DNA of 11,667 nt from the NCBI GenBank assembly GCA_003476595.1, contig DMTU01000075.1, positions 459 through 12,125 of the forward strand, read 5' to 3'. Below are positions 1 to 5,840 of this stretch, one piece after another (position 1 is the first letter of the stretch; the number at the start of each line of letters is the position of its first letter). The translations under genes and the position numbers were made by a program. The stretch is from Acidimicrobiaceae bacterium. GTDB lineage: Bacteria; Actinomycetota; Acidimicrobiia; Acidimicrobiales; Salinilacustritrichaceae. Under the pieces are notes generated by a model that worked only from the letters and a program-made list of their open reading frames with translations, was not told where the DNA came from and did no database searches.

Positions 1-81
1 GGCCTCGCCGTTGCGGCCCCGTTCGGATCGGTGACGGGGCTGCGGTCCTGGTCTGCGGGGGCGTTCTCCTACGGTGGGGAC

Positions 82-426
82 GTGCTTCCGGAGACTGATG
101 TCGCGAGGGCTCGCCGCTGGGTGGGGGCCCGCAACGACTTGCTGCCGGAACGGGCGCGGGATCAGGTTCGGTACGAGTTGGACGTCGCTGATCGGCATCT
201 GACGGTGATGGAGTGTCGGGTGCCGTGGCGGGCTGGTTCCGAGGAGGAGTGGACCCGGTTCCCGATCGTTCGGTTCCACTACGTGAAGGCACGGGGGGAG
301 TGGTCGACGTACTGGCGGGACCGGAACCTGAAGTTCCATCTCTACGACCCGTTCCCACCGACCTCCGCCTTGGACGACCTCCTGGCCGCGGTCGACGCGG
401 ACCGGTCAGGGATCTTCTGGGGGTGA
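82..426 (+). CDS. DUF3024 family protein
   Basis: A small protein of about 114 residues whose molecular function is unknown. The sequence matches what I know of the DUF3024 family (PF11225): an N-terminal LPETDVARARRW segment, a middle part with HLTVMECRVPWR, then KARGEWSTYWRDRNLKFHLY, ending in a short acidic helix and GIFWG. The match runs to the last residue, so the 3' end is intact. I chose the GTG at 82 because family members usually begin just before the LPE.DVAR motif. The frame is open back to position 1, and a GTG at 31 would add 17 residues that do not look conserved. The next gene begins 4 bases after this stop, so the two are probably cotranscribed. Similar proteins often sit in accessory regions of actinobacteria. 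The family call is firm; the start and the role are not. Confidence 0.82.
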   Translation: MLPETDVARARRWVGARNDLLPERARDQVRYELDVADRHLTVMECRVPWRAGSEEEWTRFPIVRFHYVKARGEWSTYWRDRNLKFHLYDPFPPTSALDDLLAAVDADRSGIFWG

Positions 427-430
427 GACG

Positions 431-1297
431 GTGACGTCGTGGATCGATCCGAGGGACGGGTTGCGCGAGCTGCTGGACCTGGGGACGGCGCCGAGCGCGG
501 ACGCGCTGCATCGGGTGCTCGTGCTCTCGCGTCCGGTCCGGCGCAGTACGGACACGATGGAGCCGCTTTGGCTGTTGCGTCGGATCGCCGAGAGCGAACC
601 CGACGAGGTCTTCACGACAGCGTTCTTGCTGTTGACCGATCCACGGTGGCGCAAGGGTCTGTCGCAGCTGGTCCGACGCATCGACGAGTCCGGGTGCGTG
701 GACGCAGAGGATCTGGACGAGCTGGCGGAGTCGTTCCTCGCTGCTGATCAGGTCCTGTACTGGGTGGTCCCCGCGCACTGGTTCGGAGACGAGGAGATCC
801 ATGTGGTGGGACTCGGTGACGTTGCAGTTGATGGGGGCGACGACGGTGAGCCGGATGACGGGGAGGGCGCGTGCGTGGCGCGGCAGGTGCACCCTCCGCT
901 TCGGCGATGGGCGGCGGCACGTGTCGTTTCAACGGATCCGACGGAGGTCGGTGCCGTGTTCGAGCGCGCCGGCGACGTCGATGCTCGGTCTGCGGCCGCG
1001 ATCATGGCGGGGCTCCTCGATGTCATCGATCGCGTGGACGCCGCGACCCGCAACCGGCTGATCGACGCTGCCGTCGAGTGGCCGGAGCACGGTGTTCGGC
1101 GTGCCGGGATCGAACTCGTCGCTGCTCGAGACGGTGAGATCGTTGCGCACGAACTGGCGGCCCGGGATCCGAACGCGCGCATCCGCGAGTGGGCGCCGAC
1201 GCTGTTGATCGATTCGGTCTCGACCGAGCCGTGCCAGACAGCCCCGGGGGGCCACCAGGGTGTCGGTCATCGGGATGACCAGCAGTCGCTGTTCTGA
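431..1297 (+). CDS. hypothetical helical (HEAT-like) protein
   Basis: A 288-residue soluble protein I do not recognise. No signal peptide or membrane segment is visible. Residues 1-120 look mostly helical. Residues 130-147 form an acidic, glycine-rich linker. Residues 155-262 look like paired helices of the HEAT/ARM kind, with Ala/Leu/Val-rich runs broken by short turns (around RSAAAIMAGLLDVIDRVD and GVRRAGIELVAARDGE). The last 25 residues are low complexity and polar. The GTG start at 431 lies 4 bases after the DUF3024 stop, with a G-rich stretch upstream that could serve as a ribosome site. This suggests translation together with that gene. The gene converges on the IS-interrupted gene, with only 21 bases between the two stops. 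Helical-repeat proteins usually mediate protein contacts, but no specific function can be supported. Confidence 0.6.
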   Translation: MTSWIDPRDGLRELLDLGTAPSADALHRVLVLSRPVRRSTDTMEPLWLLRRIAESEPDEVFTTAFLLLTDPRWRKGLSQLVRRIDESGCVDAEDLDELAESFLAADQVLYWVVPAHWFGDEEIHVVGLGDVAVDGGDDGEPDDGEGACVARQVHPPLRRWAAARVVSTDPTEVGAVFERAGDVDARSAAAIMAGLLDVIDRVDAATRNRLIDAAVEWPEHGVRRAGIELVAARDGEIVAHELAARDPNARIREWAPTLLIDSVSTEPCQTAPGGHQGVGHRDDQQSLF

Positions 1298-1318
1298 CCC
1301 GGAACGGTCGTCGACGGC

Positions 1319-2066
1319 TCAGGGGGTGGGAGGGGGGTGCGCTCCGTCCGGGTCGCTGGGGTTCACGTCGGTGAGCTGGTGGCACTTGGCCCGGAGGTGG
1401 TCGCGGTGGTGGCCGGGTTGGTCGGCGGCCCGGAACACGTCGATGGCCAGTTCGGGGCGGCGTCCGGCGAGGGCGGACTCGGCGAGCGCGACGACCGGTT
1501 GCCAGTGGTTCGAGCCGAGCCGGTGTGCTGCGTCCACGTAGCTGGTGTAGCGGCGCCCGGCGAGGTGGAGCCACGCCACGAGTTGGACGGCTTCGTCGGC
1601 CTGGAAGTCCTCGTACGCGGCTCGGTACTCCGCTTCGAGGGAGAGGAGGATGGTCTCGACGAGGTCGGCTTGTCCGGCCGGGACGCGCCGGAACGGCAGG
1701 GTGTCGTCTTCGTAGGTGAGGGCGTGGGTCTCGCACACCATGAGCTCGCACAGGTCCTGCCAGTAGTCGGCCGGTTCCATGCCGGCCGTGGTCCAGTCGA
1801 TGGTCAGGTAGGTCTTGAACGCCTCGAGGCGCAGTTCGCCGATGACCCCGTAGGAGTCGTCGCCCCGGTGGGCGAGTTCGAGGCCGACGGTGTGGAACGC
1901 CCGGTACAGAGCGAGACGATCGGGCAGCGCGTGGCGGGGTCCGTCGAGCTTGTCGAGTCGGTCCCGTAGACGGCGGGTCACGTCGAACGAATGGCCCTTG
2001 GGGACGAAGGTGTCGTTCCGTCGGCCGGTGAGGCGTTCGTAGAAGCGGTCGGGGTTGGTCGGGAAC
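1319..2066 (-). pseudogene. 3' part of IS-interrupted gene (unknown helical protein)
   Basis: This is the C-terminal 247 residues or so of a gene cut by the IS element. The frame runs from the left target duplication to a TGA at 1319-1321. Without the IS it joins in frame to the 5' part on the other side, giving ...YWDRF-PTNPDRFYERL... and a total of 387 residues. The segment is soluble and mostly helical, with many Trp/Tyr residues (DWTTAGMEPADYWQDL, LVAWLHLAGRRYTSYVD). Near the end, QPVVALAESALAGRRPELAIDVFRAA looks like a TPR or related helical repeat. The tail is a Pro-rich DGAHPPPTP. As it stands, a frame reading this part could only begin inside the IS (an antisense ATG at 2155), giving a hybrid of doubtful use. 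The family is not recognised; the disruption itself is clear. Confidence 0.85.
2062..2066. repeat. left target-site duplication GGAAC
   Basis: The five bases GGAAC directly left of the IS are repeated exactly at its right edge (3411-3415). This marks a simple transposition event with little decay since. Confidence 0.9.
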
Positions 2067-2094
2067 TGAACCGCCCTGGGTTCGTTGGAGGCTC
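2067..2094 (+). repeat. left terminal inverted repeat of the IS
   Basis: The 28-bp left end begins TGAACCGCCCTGGGT. It matches the complement of 3383-3410 at 25 of 28 positions; the three mismatches cluster at repeat positions 16, 17 and 19. The TGA...TCA ends are typical of IS3-family elements and are where the transposase cuts. Confidence 0.93.
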
Positions 2095-2120
2095 CTGACC
2101 TTGGAAACGAGGATGGAGTC

Positions 2121-2462
2121 ATGCCACAGGAGATGTCGCCCGGGAAGCCGAGCACGCGTCGCTACAGCGAGGCGGAGAAGGAACGCGCGGTGCGGATGGT
2201 GCTGCAGCTGCGCAAGGAACTGAAGACCGATCACGGGACGGTGAAGCGGGTCGCCGACCAGCTCGGCGTCGGCGTCGAGTCGTTGCGGGGTTGGGTGAAG
2301 CAGCACGAGATCGACGCAGGGGCCAAGCCAGGGACGACTTCGGCGGAGGCTGCTCGCATCAAGGAGCTCGAGCAGGAGGTGAAGGAGCTCCGCCGGGCCA
2401 ACGCGATCTTGAAGTCCGCGTCGGCTTTTTTCGCGGCGGAGCTCGACCGCCCACAGAGGTGA
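2121..2462 (+). CDS. IS3-family transposase OrfA
   Basis: A 113-residue DNA-binding subunit of the IS transposase. An HTH lies at about residues 38-60 (TVKRVADQLGVGVESLRGW). It is followed by a leucine-zipper-like coiled coil at about 77-97 (ARIKELEQEVKELRRANAIL) that would drive oligomerisation. The tail, ASAFFAAELDRP, is a standard OrfA ending. I chose the ATG at 2121 because GAGG lies 8 bases upstream and the homologous region starts just after it; ATG/GTG codons further upstream fall in or near the terminal repeat. The product would bind the IS ends alone and may regulate transposition, while the frameshifted fusion with OrfB is the active transposase. The TGA stop overlaps the possible GTG start of orfB. 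Confidence 0.92.
   Translation: MPQEMSPGKPSTRRYSEAEKERAVRMVLQLRKELKTDHGTVKRVADQLGVGVESLRGWVKQHEIDAGAKPGTTSAEAARIKELEQEVKELRRANAILKSASAFFAAELDRPQR
2426..2432 (+). promoter_or_regulatory. programmed -1 frameshift site T_TTT_TTC
   Basis: The run of six T and one C falls in orfA phase as T TTT TTC. Both tRNAs could slip back one base onto TTT TTT and continue in the orfB frame with CGC at 2432. The predicted OrfAB fusion is 419 residues. A short stem, GGCGG (2435-2439) with CCGCC (2447-2451), lies just downstream and might act as a stimulator, though its 2-base spacing is short. The IS3 family is known to make its transposase this way; use of this particular site is inferred. Confidence 0.72.
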
Positions 2463-3379
2463 CCGTCGAGTTCATCGACCGTCACCGCGACGAGTTCGGA
2501 GTCGAGCCCATCTGCAGGACCCTGGAGATGGCTCCGAGCACGTACTACGCGGCCAAGCGCCGCGAGTTGGCCCCGTCGGCGCGTGCCGTGCGGGATGCCG
2601 TGATGATGCAGGTGCTCATGGCCATGTGGGTTGCGAACCGCAAGGTCTACGGGGCCGACAAGCTCTGGAAGGCTGCCCGCCGCGCCGGCCACGACATCGG
2701 GCGCGACGCGACCGCCCGTCTGATGCGGCTGATGGCCATCGAGGGCGTGTCCCGCAAGCCTCGCAAGGTGTTCACCACCCGCCAGGACCCCAGCGCGCTG
2801 CGGGCACCGGACCTGGTCAACCGGGACTTCACCGCCGACCGACCAGACGCCTTGTGGGTGACCGACCTCACCTACGTCCCGACCCGCAGCGGCATGGCCT
2901 ACGTGTGCTTCATCGTCGACGCGTTCTCCCGCCGTATCGTGGGGTGGCGGGCAGCGTCGCACATGCGTACCGACATGGTCCTCGACGCGCTCGAGATGGC
3001 CCGGCTGTCGCGAGGAGCGCAGCGGCTGGTCGGCCTGGTCACCCACTCCGATGCTGGGTCCCAGTTCACCAGCGTGCGGTTCACCGAACGTCTTGACGAG
3101 ATCGGCGCGCGGCCCAGCATCGGCACCGTGGCCGACTCGTTCGATAATGCGTTGGCCGAAACGACCAACGGCCTCTACAAGGCCGAGTGCGTCCGAGGAC
3201 CCGATGCGCCAGCCGTGTGGGATGACGTCGACCAACTCGAGCTCGAGACCCTGTCATGGGTCCACTGGTTCAACGAGCATCGGCTCCACGGGCACTGCGA
3301 CGACGTCCCGCCCGCGGAGTTCGAGGCAGCGTTCTACGCTGCCCAACAGCCCTCCCCGACAGGGGTTGGAAACCAATAA
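2459..3379 (+). CDS. IS3-family transposase OrfB (DDE integrase core)
   Basis: The catalytic half of the transposase, which cuts and joins the IS ends. Counting from the GTG at 2459 it has 306 residues. An HTH_21-like region lies near residues 40-95. The RNase H-like core contains the DDE triad: D136 in WVTDLTYV, D198 in HSDAGSQFTS and E234 in NALAETTNGLYKAE. There are 35 residues between D198 and E234, the family norm. The C-terminal HWFNEHRLHGHCDDVPP and EFEAAFYA motifs are present, so the domain is complete. The open frame extends upstream to 2291 and overlaps orfA in the -1 phase; the working protein is most likely the OrfAB fusion. The GTG at 2459 overlaps the orfA stop and could allow separate, coupled translation. 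Confidence 0.93.
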   Translation: MTVEFIDRHRDEFGVEPICRTLEMAPSTYYAAKRRELAPSARAVRDAVMMQVLMAMWVANRKVYGADKLWKAARRAGHDIGRDATARLMRLMAIEGVSRKPRKVFTTRQDPSALRAPDLVNRDFTADRPDALWVTDLTYVPTRSGMAYVCFIVDAFSRRIVGWRAASHMRTDMVLDALEMARLSRGAQRLVGLVTHSDAGSQFTSVRFTERLDEIGARPSIGTVADSFDNALAETTNGLYKAECVRGPDAPAVWDDVDQLELETLSWVHWFNEHRLHGHCDDVPPAEFEAAFYAAQQPSPTGVGNQ

Positions 3380-3382
3380 CCC

Positions 3383-3410
3383 GAGCCTCCATCAGACCCA
3401 GGGCGGTTCA
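3383..3410 (-). repeat. right terminal inverted repeat of the IS
   Basis: The 28-bp right end finishes ...CCCAGGGCGGTTCA. It is the imperfect inverted copy of 2067-2094 (25 of 28). It begins 3 bases after the orfB stop codon. Confidence 0.93.
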
Positions 3411-3415
3411 GGAAC
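3411..3415. repeat. right target-site duplication GGAAC
   Basis: An exact copy of the five bases at 2062-2066. Removing the IS together with one copy restores an unbroken minus-strand reading frame. Confidence 0.9.
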
Positions 3416-3831
3416 CGGTCCCAGTACCCGTACCGGGCGCGTTGTTCGAGACGGTGGGCCGGGGTGTTGCGCATGGCTTCGGTCATCGCCCGACCCTCGA
3501 GGGCTTGTTCGAGGACCTTGCGACGTGCCTTGCCCAGCACCCGCTTGTCGGGCTCCTCGACCTCGGCCAGATCCTCGAAGTCCAGCGCCGCTGCGTCGAG
3601 GCGGGTGCGAAGGTCGGCGAGGTGGCTCAGCTTGGCCTGCGTGTCGTCGCGCCGGTGCAACGACGAACGCAGGGTCGATTCGAGTTGGGTGCGGAGCGCG
3701 TCCGGGTCGCCGTCGAAGTCGGTCGTGATCACGAGCGCGAACCACCAGTCGAAGTGACACCACTCGACCCCGGCGGCCGTCGTCCACGGCTCGGCCCCGA
3801 AGATCGGCGACCGCCGGGCATCGTTGGTCAT
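3411..3831 (-). pseudogene. 5' part of IS-interrupted gene (unknown helical protein)
   Basis: The first 140 residues of the 387-residue gene whose 3' part lies at 1319-2066. The ATG at 3831-3829 overlaps the TGA of the upstream CcbP/TPR gene by one base (TGATG), so translation was very likely coupled. Residues 18-40 hold a Trp-rich patch (GVEWCHFDWWFALVITTDFD). Residues 45-85 look like a long amphipathic helix or coiled coil. Residues 95-125 are a basic helix (RVLGKARRKVLEQALEGRAM). After the last native codon the frame runs into the IS and stops at 3334-3336, giving a 165-residue product with 25 foreign residues at its end. I do not recognise the family. The pairing with a TPR protein suggests a partner or substrate relationship, which is inference. 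Confidence 0.83.
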
Positions 3832-4841
3832 CAGCGGCTCCACCGGTTCCGGTGTCGGACCTGTTCGAGACAGGCGAGCGAGCCACTCGATCCGGGGTCG
3901 AGCCATACACGGGCGACGAACGCGGCGTCGGCCCCGTCCCAGTCGCGCTGGCGCCACGCGCACAGCCCGAGACCGTGCAGGCAGCGCAGAAACGGGCGGT
4001 TGTCGATCCACCCCCAGCCCAAGACGCCGCCGAACCCGTCGGGCAGCGACCTCTCGGCGACGGCGATCCCGGTCTCGTAGAAGACGCGGGCCGGGCCCGG
4101 ACCCCGGGTGTCGAAGGCGATCAGACCGAGATGCCCCCATGCGTCGATGCAGCGTGGGTCTTGGGCAACGAGGTCTTCCAGCAGGTTCCGTGCCCGACGG
4201 TGCTCGCCGGCCCGGTGCAACTCGGCGGCATCGACGATCGGGTCGCTGTCCCAGTCGTCGGCATCGACGCCGGGGATGACCTGTTCCATCTCGACGCACG
4301 GTCGTGGTCCCGCGGCGATCACCTCCTGCCACAGCGGATGCAGCTCGTCACCCGCCTCACCCCAGTGCTCCTCGGCCGGGTCCCACACGCCTCGCTCATG
4401 CAGGCCAAGCGGCTCGGGCAGCTCGATGTCCACCGACGACAGGCTGCGATACCGCCACCTGCGGCCGGAACTCCGGCGCGGGCCGGGCAGTGGGGCGACG
4501 CCCGACCATCGTCGGTAGGCATCCAGCAGCTGTCGCGTCAACACCGGCATCGGGCCGGTCGGGACGACGTCGACCAACGACACGAGATGATCGGCGCCAC
4601 CTCTCCGGCAGATGGCGACCAGACCCCGGCGCTCGTCGCCGGGGAAGTCGACGCCCATCACCTCCACCTCGGCACCGACCACGGTCGCGGTGAACGGGAA
4701 CCGGGCCTCGTCTTCGAACCACTGCCAAAACGCGGTCAGCTGTTCGTAGTCGCCGTACGCGTCGACCGTCACTCGCTCGACCAACTCGTCGATCGCATCA
4801 GCCACGGCAACCGACTCTAGCGGACATGAGTCTTGACTCAT
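3831..4841 (-). CDS. CcbP-like calcium-binding domain plus TPR protein
   Basis: A 336-residue soluble protein. Residues 25-95 (DAYGDYEQLTAFWQWFEDEARFPF, then GAEVEVMGVD and a small beta-rich part ending VSLVDVV) resemble the calcium-binding CcbP domain (PF11535), an acidic domain first known from cyanobacteria. Residues 200-330 hold TPR-like helices (AAELHRAGEHRRARNLLEDLVAQDP, DNRPFLRCLHGLGLCAWRQRDWDGADAAF). The middle has no recognised domain. The ATG at 4841 lies inside a palindrome and has no ribosome site. The GTG at 4805 is an attractive alternative (324 residues), with TAGAGT 8 bases before it. The stop overlaps the ATG of the next gene, now broken by the IS, so the two formed a unit. 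The toxin-antitoxin pair is divergent and shares the upstream region. The domain calls are from pattern memory; the joint role is unknown. Confidence 0.7.
   Translation of the reverse strand: MSQDSCPLESVAVADAIDELVERVTVDAYGDYEQLTAFWQWFEDEARFPFTATVVGAEVEVMGVDFPGDERRGLVAICRRGGADHLVSLVDVVPTGPMPVLTRQLLDAYRRWSGVAPLPGPRRSSGRRWRYRSLSSVDIELPEPLGLHERGVWDPAEEHWGEAGDELHPLWQEVIAAGPRPCVEMEQVIPGVDADDWDSDPIVDAAELHRAGEHRRARNLLEDLVAQDPRCIDAWGHLGLIAFDTRGPGPARVFYETGIAVAERSLPDGFGGVLGWGWIDNRPFLRCLHGLGLCAWRQRDWDGADAAFVARVWLDPGSSGSLACLEQVRHRNRWSR
4826..4841. promoter_or_regulatory. operator-like palindrome 1, ATGAG-N6-CTCAT
   Basis: ATGAGTCTTGACTCAT is part of a perfect 8-bp inverted repeat with a 2-base centre (4825-4842). 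It covers the -35 region of the toxin promoter and the possible ATG of the divergent CcbP gene. An identical ATGAG-N6-CTCAT half-site pattern occurs 17 bases further on. Confidence 0.75.
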
Positions 4842-4861
4842 GATGAGCAGAAGCTCATACT
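4833..4861 (+). promoter_or_regulatory. toxin-antitoxin promoter, probably leaderless
   Basis: TTGACT (4833-4838, five of six consensus bases) and CATACT (4856-4861, four of six) are 17 bases apart. Transcription would start near 4868, at or beside the GTG codons at 4865 and 4868, so the mRNA would have no leader. No ribosome site precedes these codons, which fits. Both operator palindromes overlap the promoter. Confidence 0.65.
4843..4858. promoter_or_regulatory. operator-like palindrome 2, ATGAG-N6-CTCAT
   Basis: ATGAGCAGAAGCTCAT repeats the half-sites and spacing of palindrome 1 with a different centre, so the half-sites rather than the whole are conserved. It fills the promoter spacer and reaches into the -10. 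The likely binder is the HTH antitoxin encoded at 5224-5553, alone or with its toxin; this is inferred. Confidence 0.75.
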
Positions 4862-4864
4862 GGG

Positions 4865-5224
4865 GTGGTGTGGGAGGTCGAGGTCACCGATCAGTTCGTT
4901 GAGTGGTGGCAGAACCTTTCCGTCGATCAGCAGGAATCCGTGACTGATCGCGTCGACCTGCTCGCCGATCGGGGACCGGATCTCGGTCGGCCCGTGGTCG
5001 ACCGGATACAGACATCGCGTCACCACAACATGAAGGAACTGCGGGCCGCGAAGGAAGGCGCGTTGCGGGTGCTGTTCATGTTCGACCCTCGCCGGCAGGT
5101 GATCCTGCTGCTCGGTGGCGACAAGAGCGGAGCGTGGAACGACTGGTACGAGTGGGCCGTTCCTCTCGCCGACGATCTCTACGACGACTACCTCGAGGAA
5201 CTGAAGGATGAAGGACTGATCTGA
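4865..5224 (+). CDS. HigB/Gp49-like RelE-superfamily toxin
   Basis: A 119-residue toxin of a type II toxin-antitoxin pair. It resembles the phage-derived Gp49-like/HigB family (PF05973), whose known members cut mRNA at the ribosome. Diagnostic pieces are the start VWEVEVTDQFVEWW, the motif HNMKELR (54-60), and LRVLFMFDPRRQVILLLGGDKSG (67-89) with its conserved Arg/Lys residues. It ends with the helix ADDLYDDYLEEL. The length is normal, with no truncation. The start is GTG at 4865, or GTG at 4868 one codon later, the latter fitting the predicted transcription start. The TGA stop shares its A with the antitoxin ATG. Toxin-first order is usual for HigBA. Activity is inferred from family. Confidence 0.88.
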   Translation: MVWEVEVTDQFVEWWQNLSVDQQESVTDRVDLLADRGPDLGRPVVDRIQTSRHHNMKELRAAKEGALRVLFMFDPRRQVILLLGGDKSGAWNDWYEWAVPLADDLYDDYLEELKDEGLI

Positions 5225-5553
5225 TGGGACGAACCAAGTTCTCCGAACTCCGCAAGGAGGTCGACGCCCGCCCCGGCGCGGCCGAGCGCCTGGCCGCCAA
5301 GCGGGCCGAGACCCTCGAGGAGATCCGACTGTGGGAGCTCCGCCACGCCGAGGCTGTGAGCCAGGCCGAACTCGCCGGACGGTTGGAGGTCACCCAGGGT
5401 GCGATCTCGAAGCTCGAGCACTCCGAGGACGTCCGTGTCTCCACCCTGCGCCAGTACCTCGAAGCCCTCGGTGCCCGTCTCGAACTCGTCGCCGTCTTCG
5501 AAGACGAAGGACGAAGCGTGCCCATCCACCTCGGCAAGGACACTGCGGCCTGA
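5224..5553 (+). CDS. HigA-like XRE-family antitoxin
   Basis: A 109-residue antitoxin and DNA-binding repressor. The XRE/Cro-type HTH lies at about residues 45-66 (VSQAELAGRLEVTQGAISKLEH). A helix and short strand follow (VSTLRQYLEALGARLELVAVFED), as in other HigA-like antitoxins. The N-terminal 40 residues are charged and helical and may wrap the toxin. The ATG overlaps the toxin stop by one base, so translation is coupled. It is the natural candidate to bind the two ATGAG-N6-CTCAT palindromes upstream of the toxin and repress its own operon. Length and order are standard. The same reading frame continues after its TGA into the next small gene. Confidence 0.88.
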   Translation: MGRTKFSELRKEVDARPGAAERLAAKRAETLEEIRLWELRHAEAVSQAELAGRLEVTQGAISKLEHSEDVRVSTLRQYLEALGARLELVAVFEDEGRSVPIHLGKDTAA

Positions 5554-5589
5554 ACGACGCCGAAGTCCCAGAGCCTCGTTCGCGACAGC

Positions 5590-5829
5590 GTGGAGAATCG
5601 CGACCGTACCGTCCGTCTCGTGTCGTCGGGTGAGCCTTACGTCCGGTTGCCGGACCGGATCGACCTGACGCTTGCCGAGGCGGGCGAGGTCCTCGAAGTG
5701 CTCGACCTCGCCGTGGAGACTGCGATCTCGGACAGTGAACGCACCGCCGCTCGGGAAGCGGCGGAGATGATCACAGCCAAGCTCTGGCCCGAGCTCGGCG
5801 ACCTATTCGAAGACGATGACGAGGCGTAG
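5590..5829 (+). CDS. small acidic hypothetical protein
   Basis: A 79-residue acidic protein I do not recognise. It begins with a short basic beta-like part (NRDRTVRLVSSGEPYVRLP) and continues as helices (LTLAEAGEVLEVLDLAVETA, ERTAAREAAEMITAKLW), ending in an acidic tail, LFEDDDEA. It lies in the same frame as the antitoxin, 36 bases after its TGA, and no other stop separates them. The GTG at 5590 has no clear ribosome site; the frame is open from 5554 but I see no better start there. It is probably in the antitoxin's transcript. The next gene begins 11 bases after it ends. Coding character is supported by clean GC-rich codon use. No function can be given. Confidence 0.55.
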   Translation: MENRDRTVRLVSSGEPYVRLPDRIDLTLAEAGEVLEVLDLAVETAISDSERTAAREAAEMITAKLWPELGDLFEDDDEA

Positions 5830-5840
5830 GCTTGGGACCG

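Larger units (their letters stand above)
2067..3410 (+). mobile_element. complete IS3-family insertion sequence, IS6110-like
   Basis: A complete 1344-bp element. It has 28-bp terminal inverted repeats with 25 matching positions, starting 5'-TGAACCGCCCTGGGT, and a 5-bp target duplication. It carries two overlapping frames in the IS3 layout: orfA with an HTH and leucine zipper, and orfB with a DDE integrase core in the -1 frame. From memory, the terminal TGAACCGCCC, the length and the protein motifs (ILK.ASAFFAAELDRP, APSTYY, NALAET.NGLYK.E) are close to IS6110/IS986 of mycobacteria. The precise subgroup was not checked. The exact duplication, good repeats and unbroken frames suggest a recent, possibly still active copy. 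It lies in the opposite orientation to the gene it interrupts. Confidence 0.95.

Noticed and set aside
1023..2306. A 427-codon minus-strand frame crossing the helical-protein gene, the pseudogene and the IS end
   Set aside because: It crosses the IS boundary and is Arg/Pro-rich throughout. The other frames of the same region give recognisable or continuous proteins.
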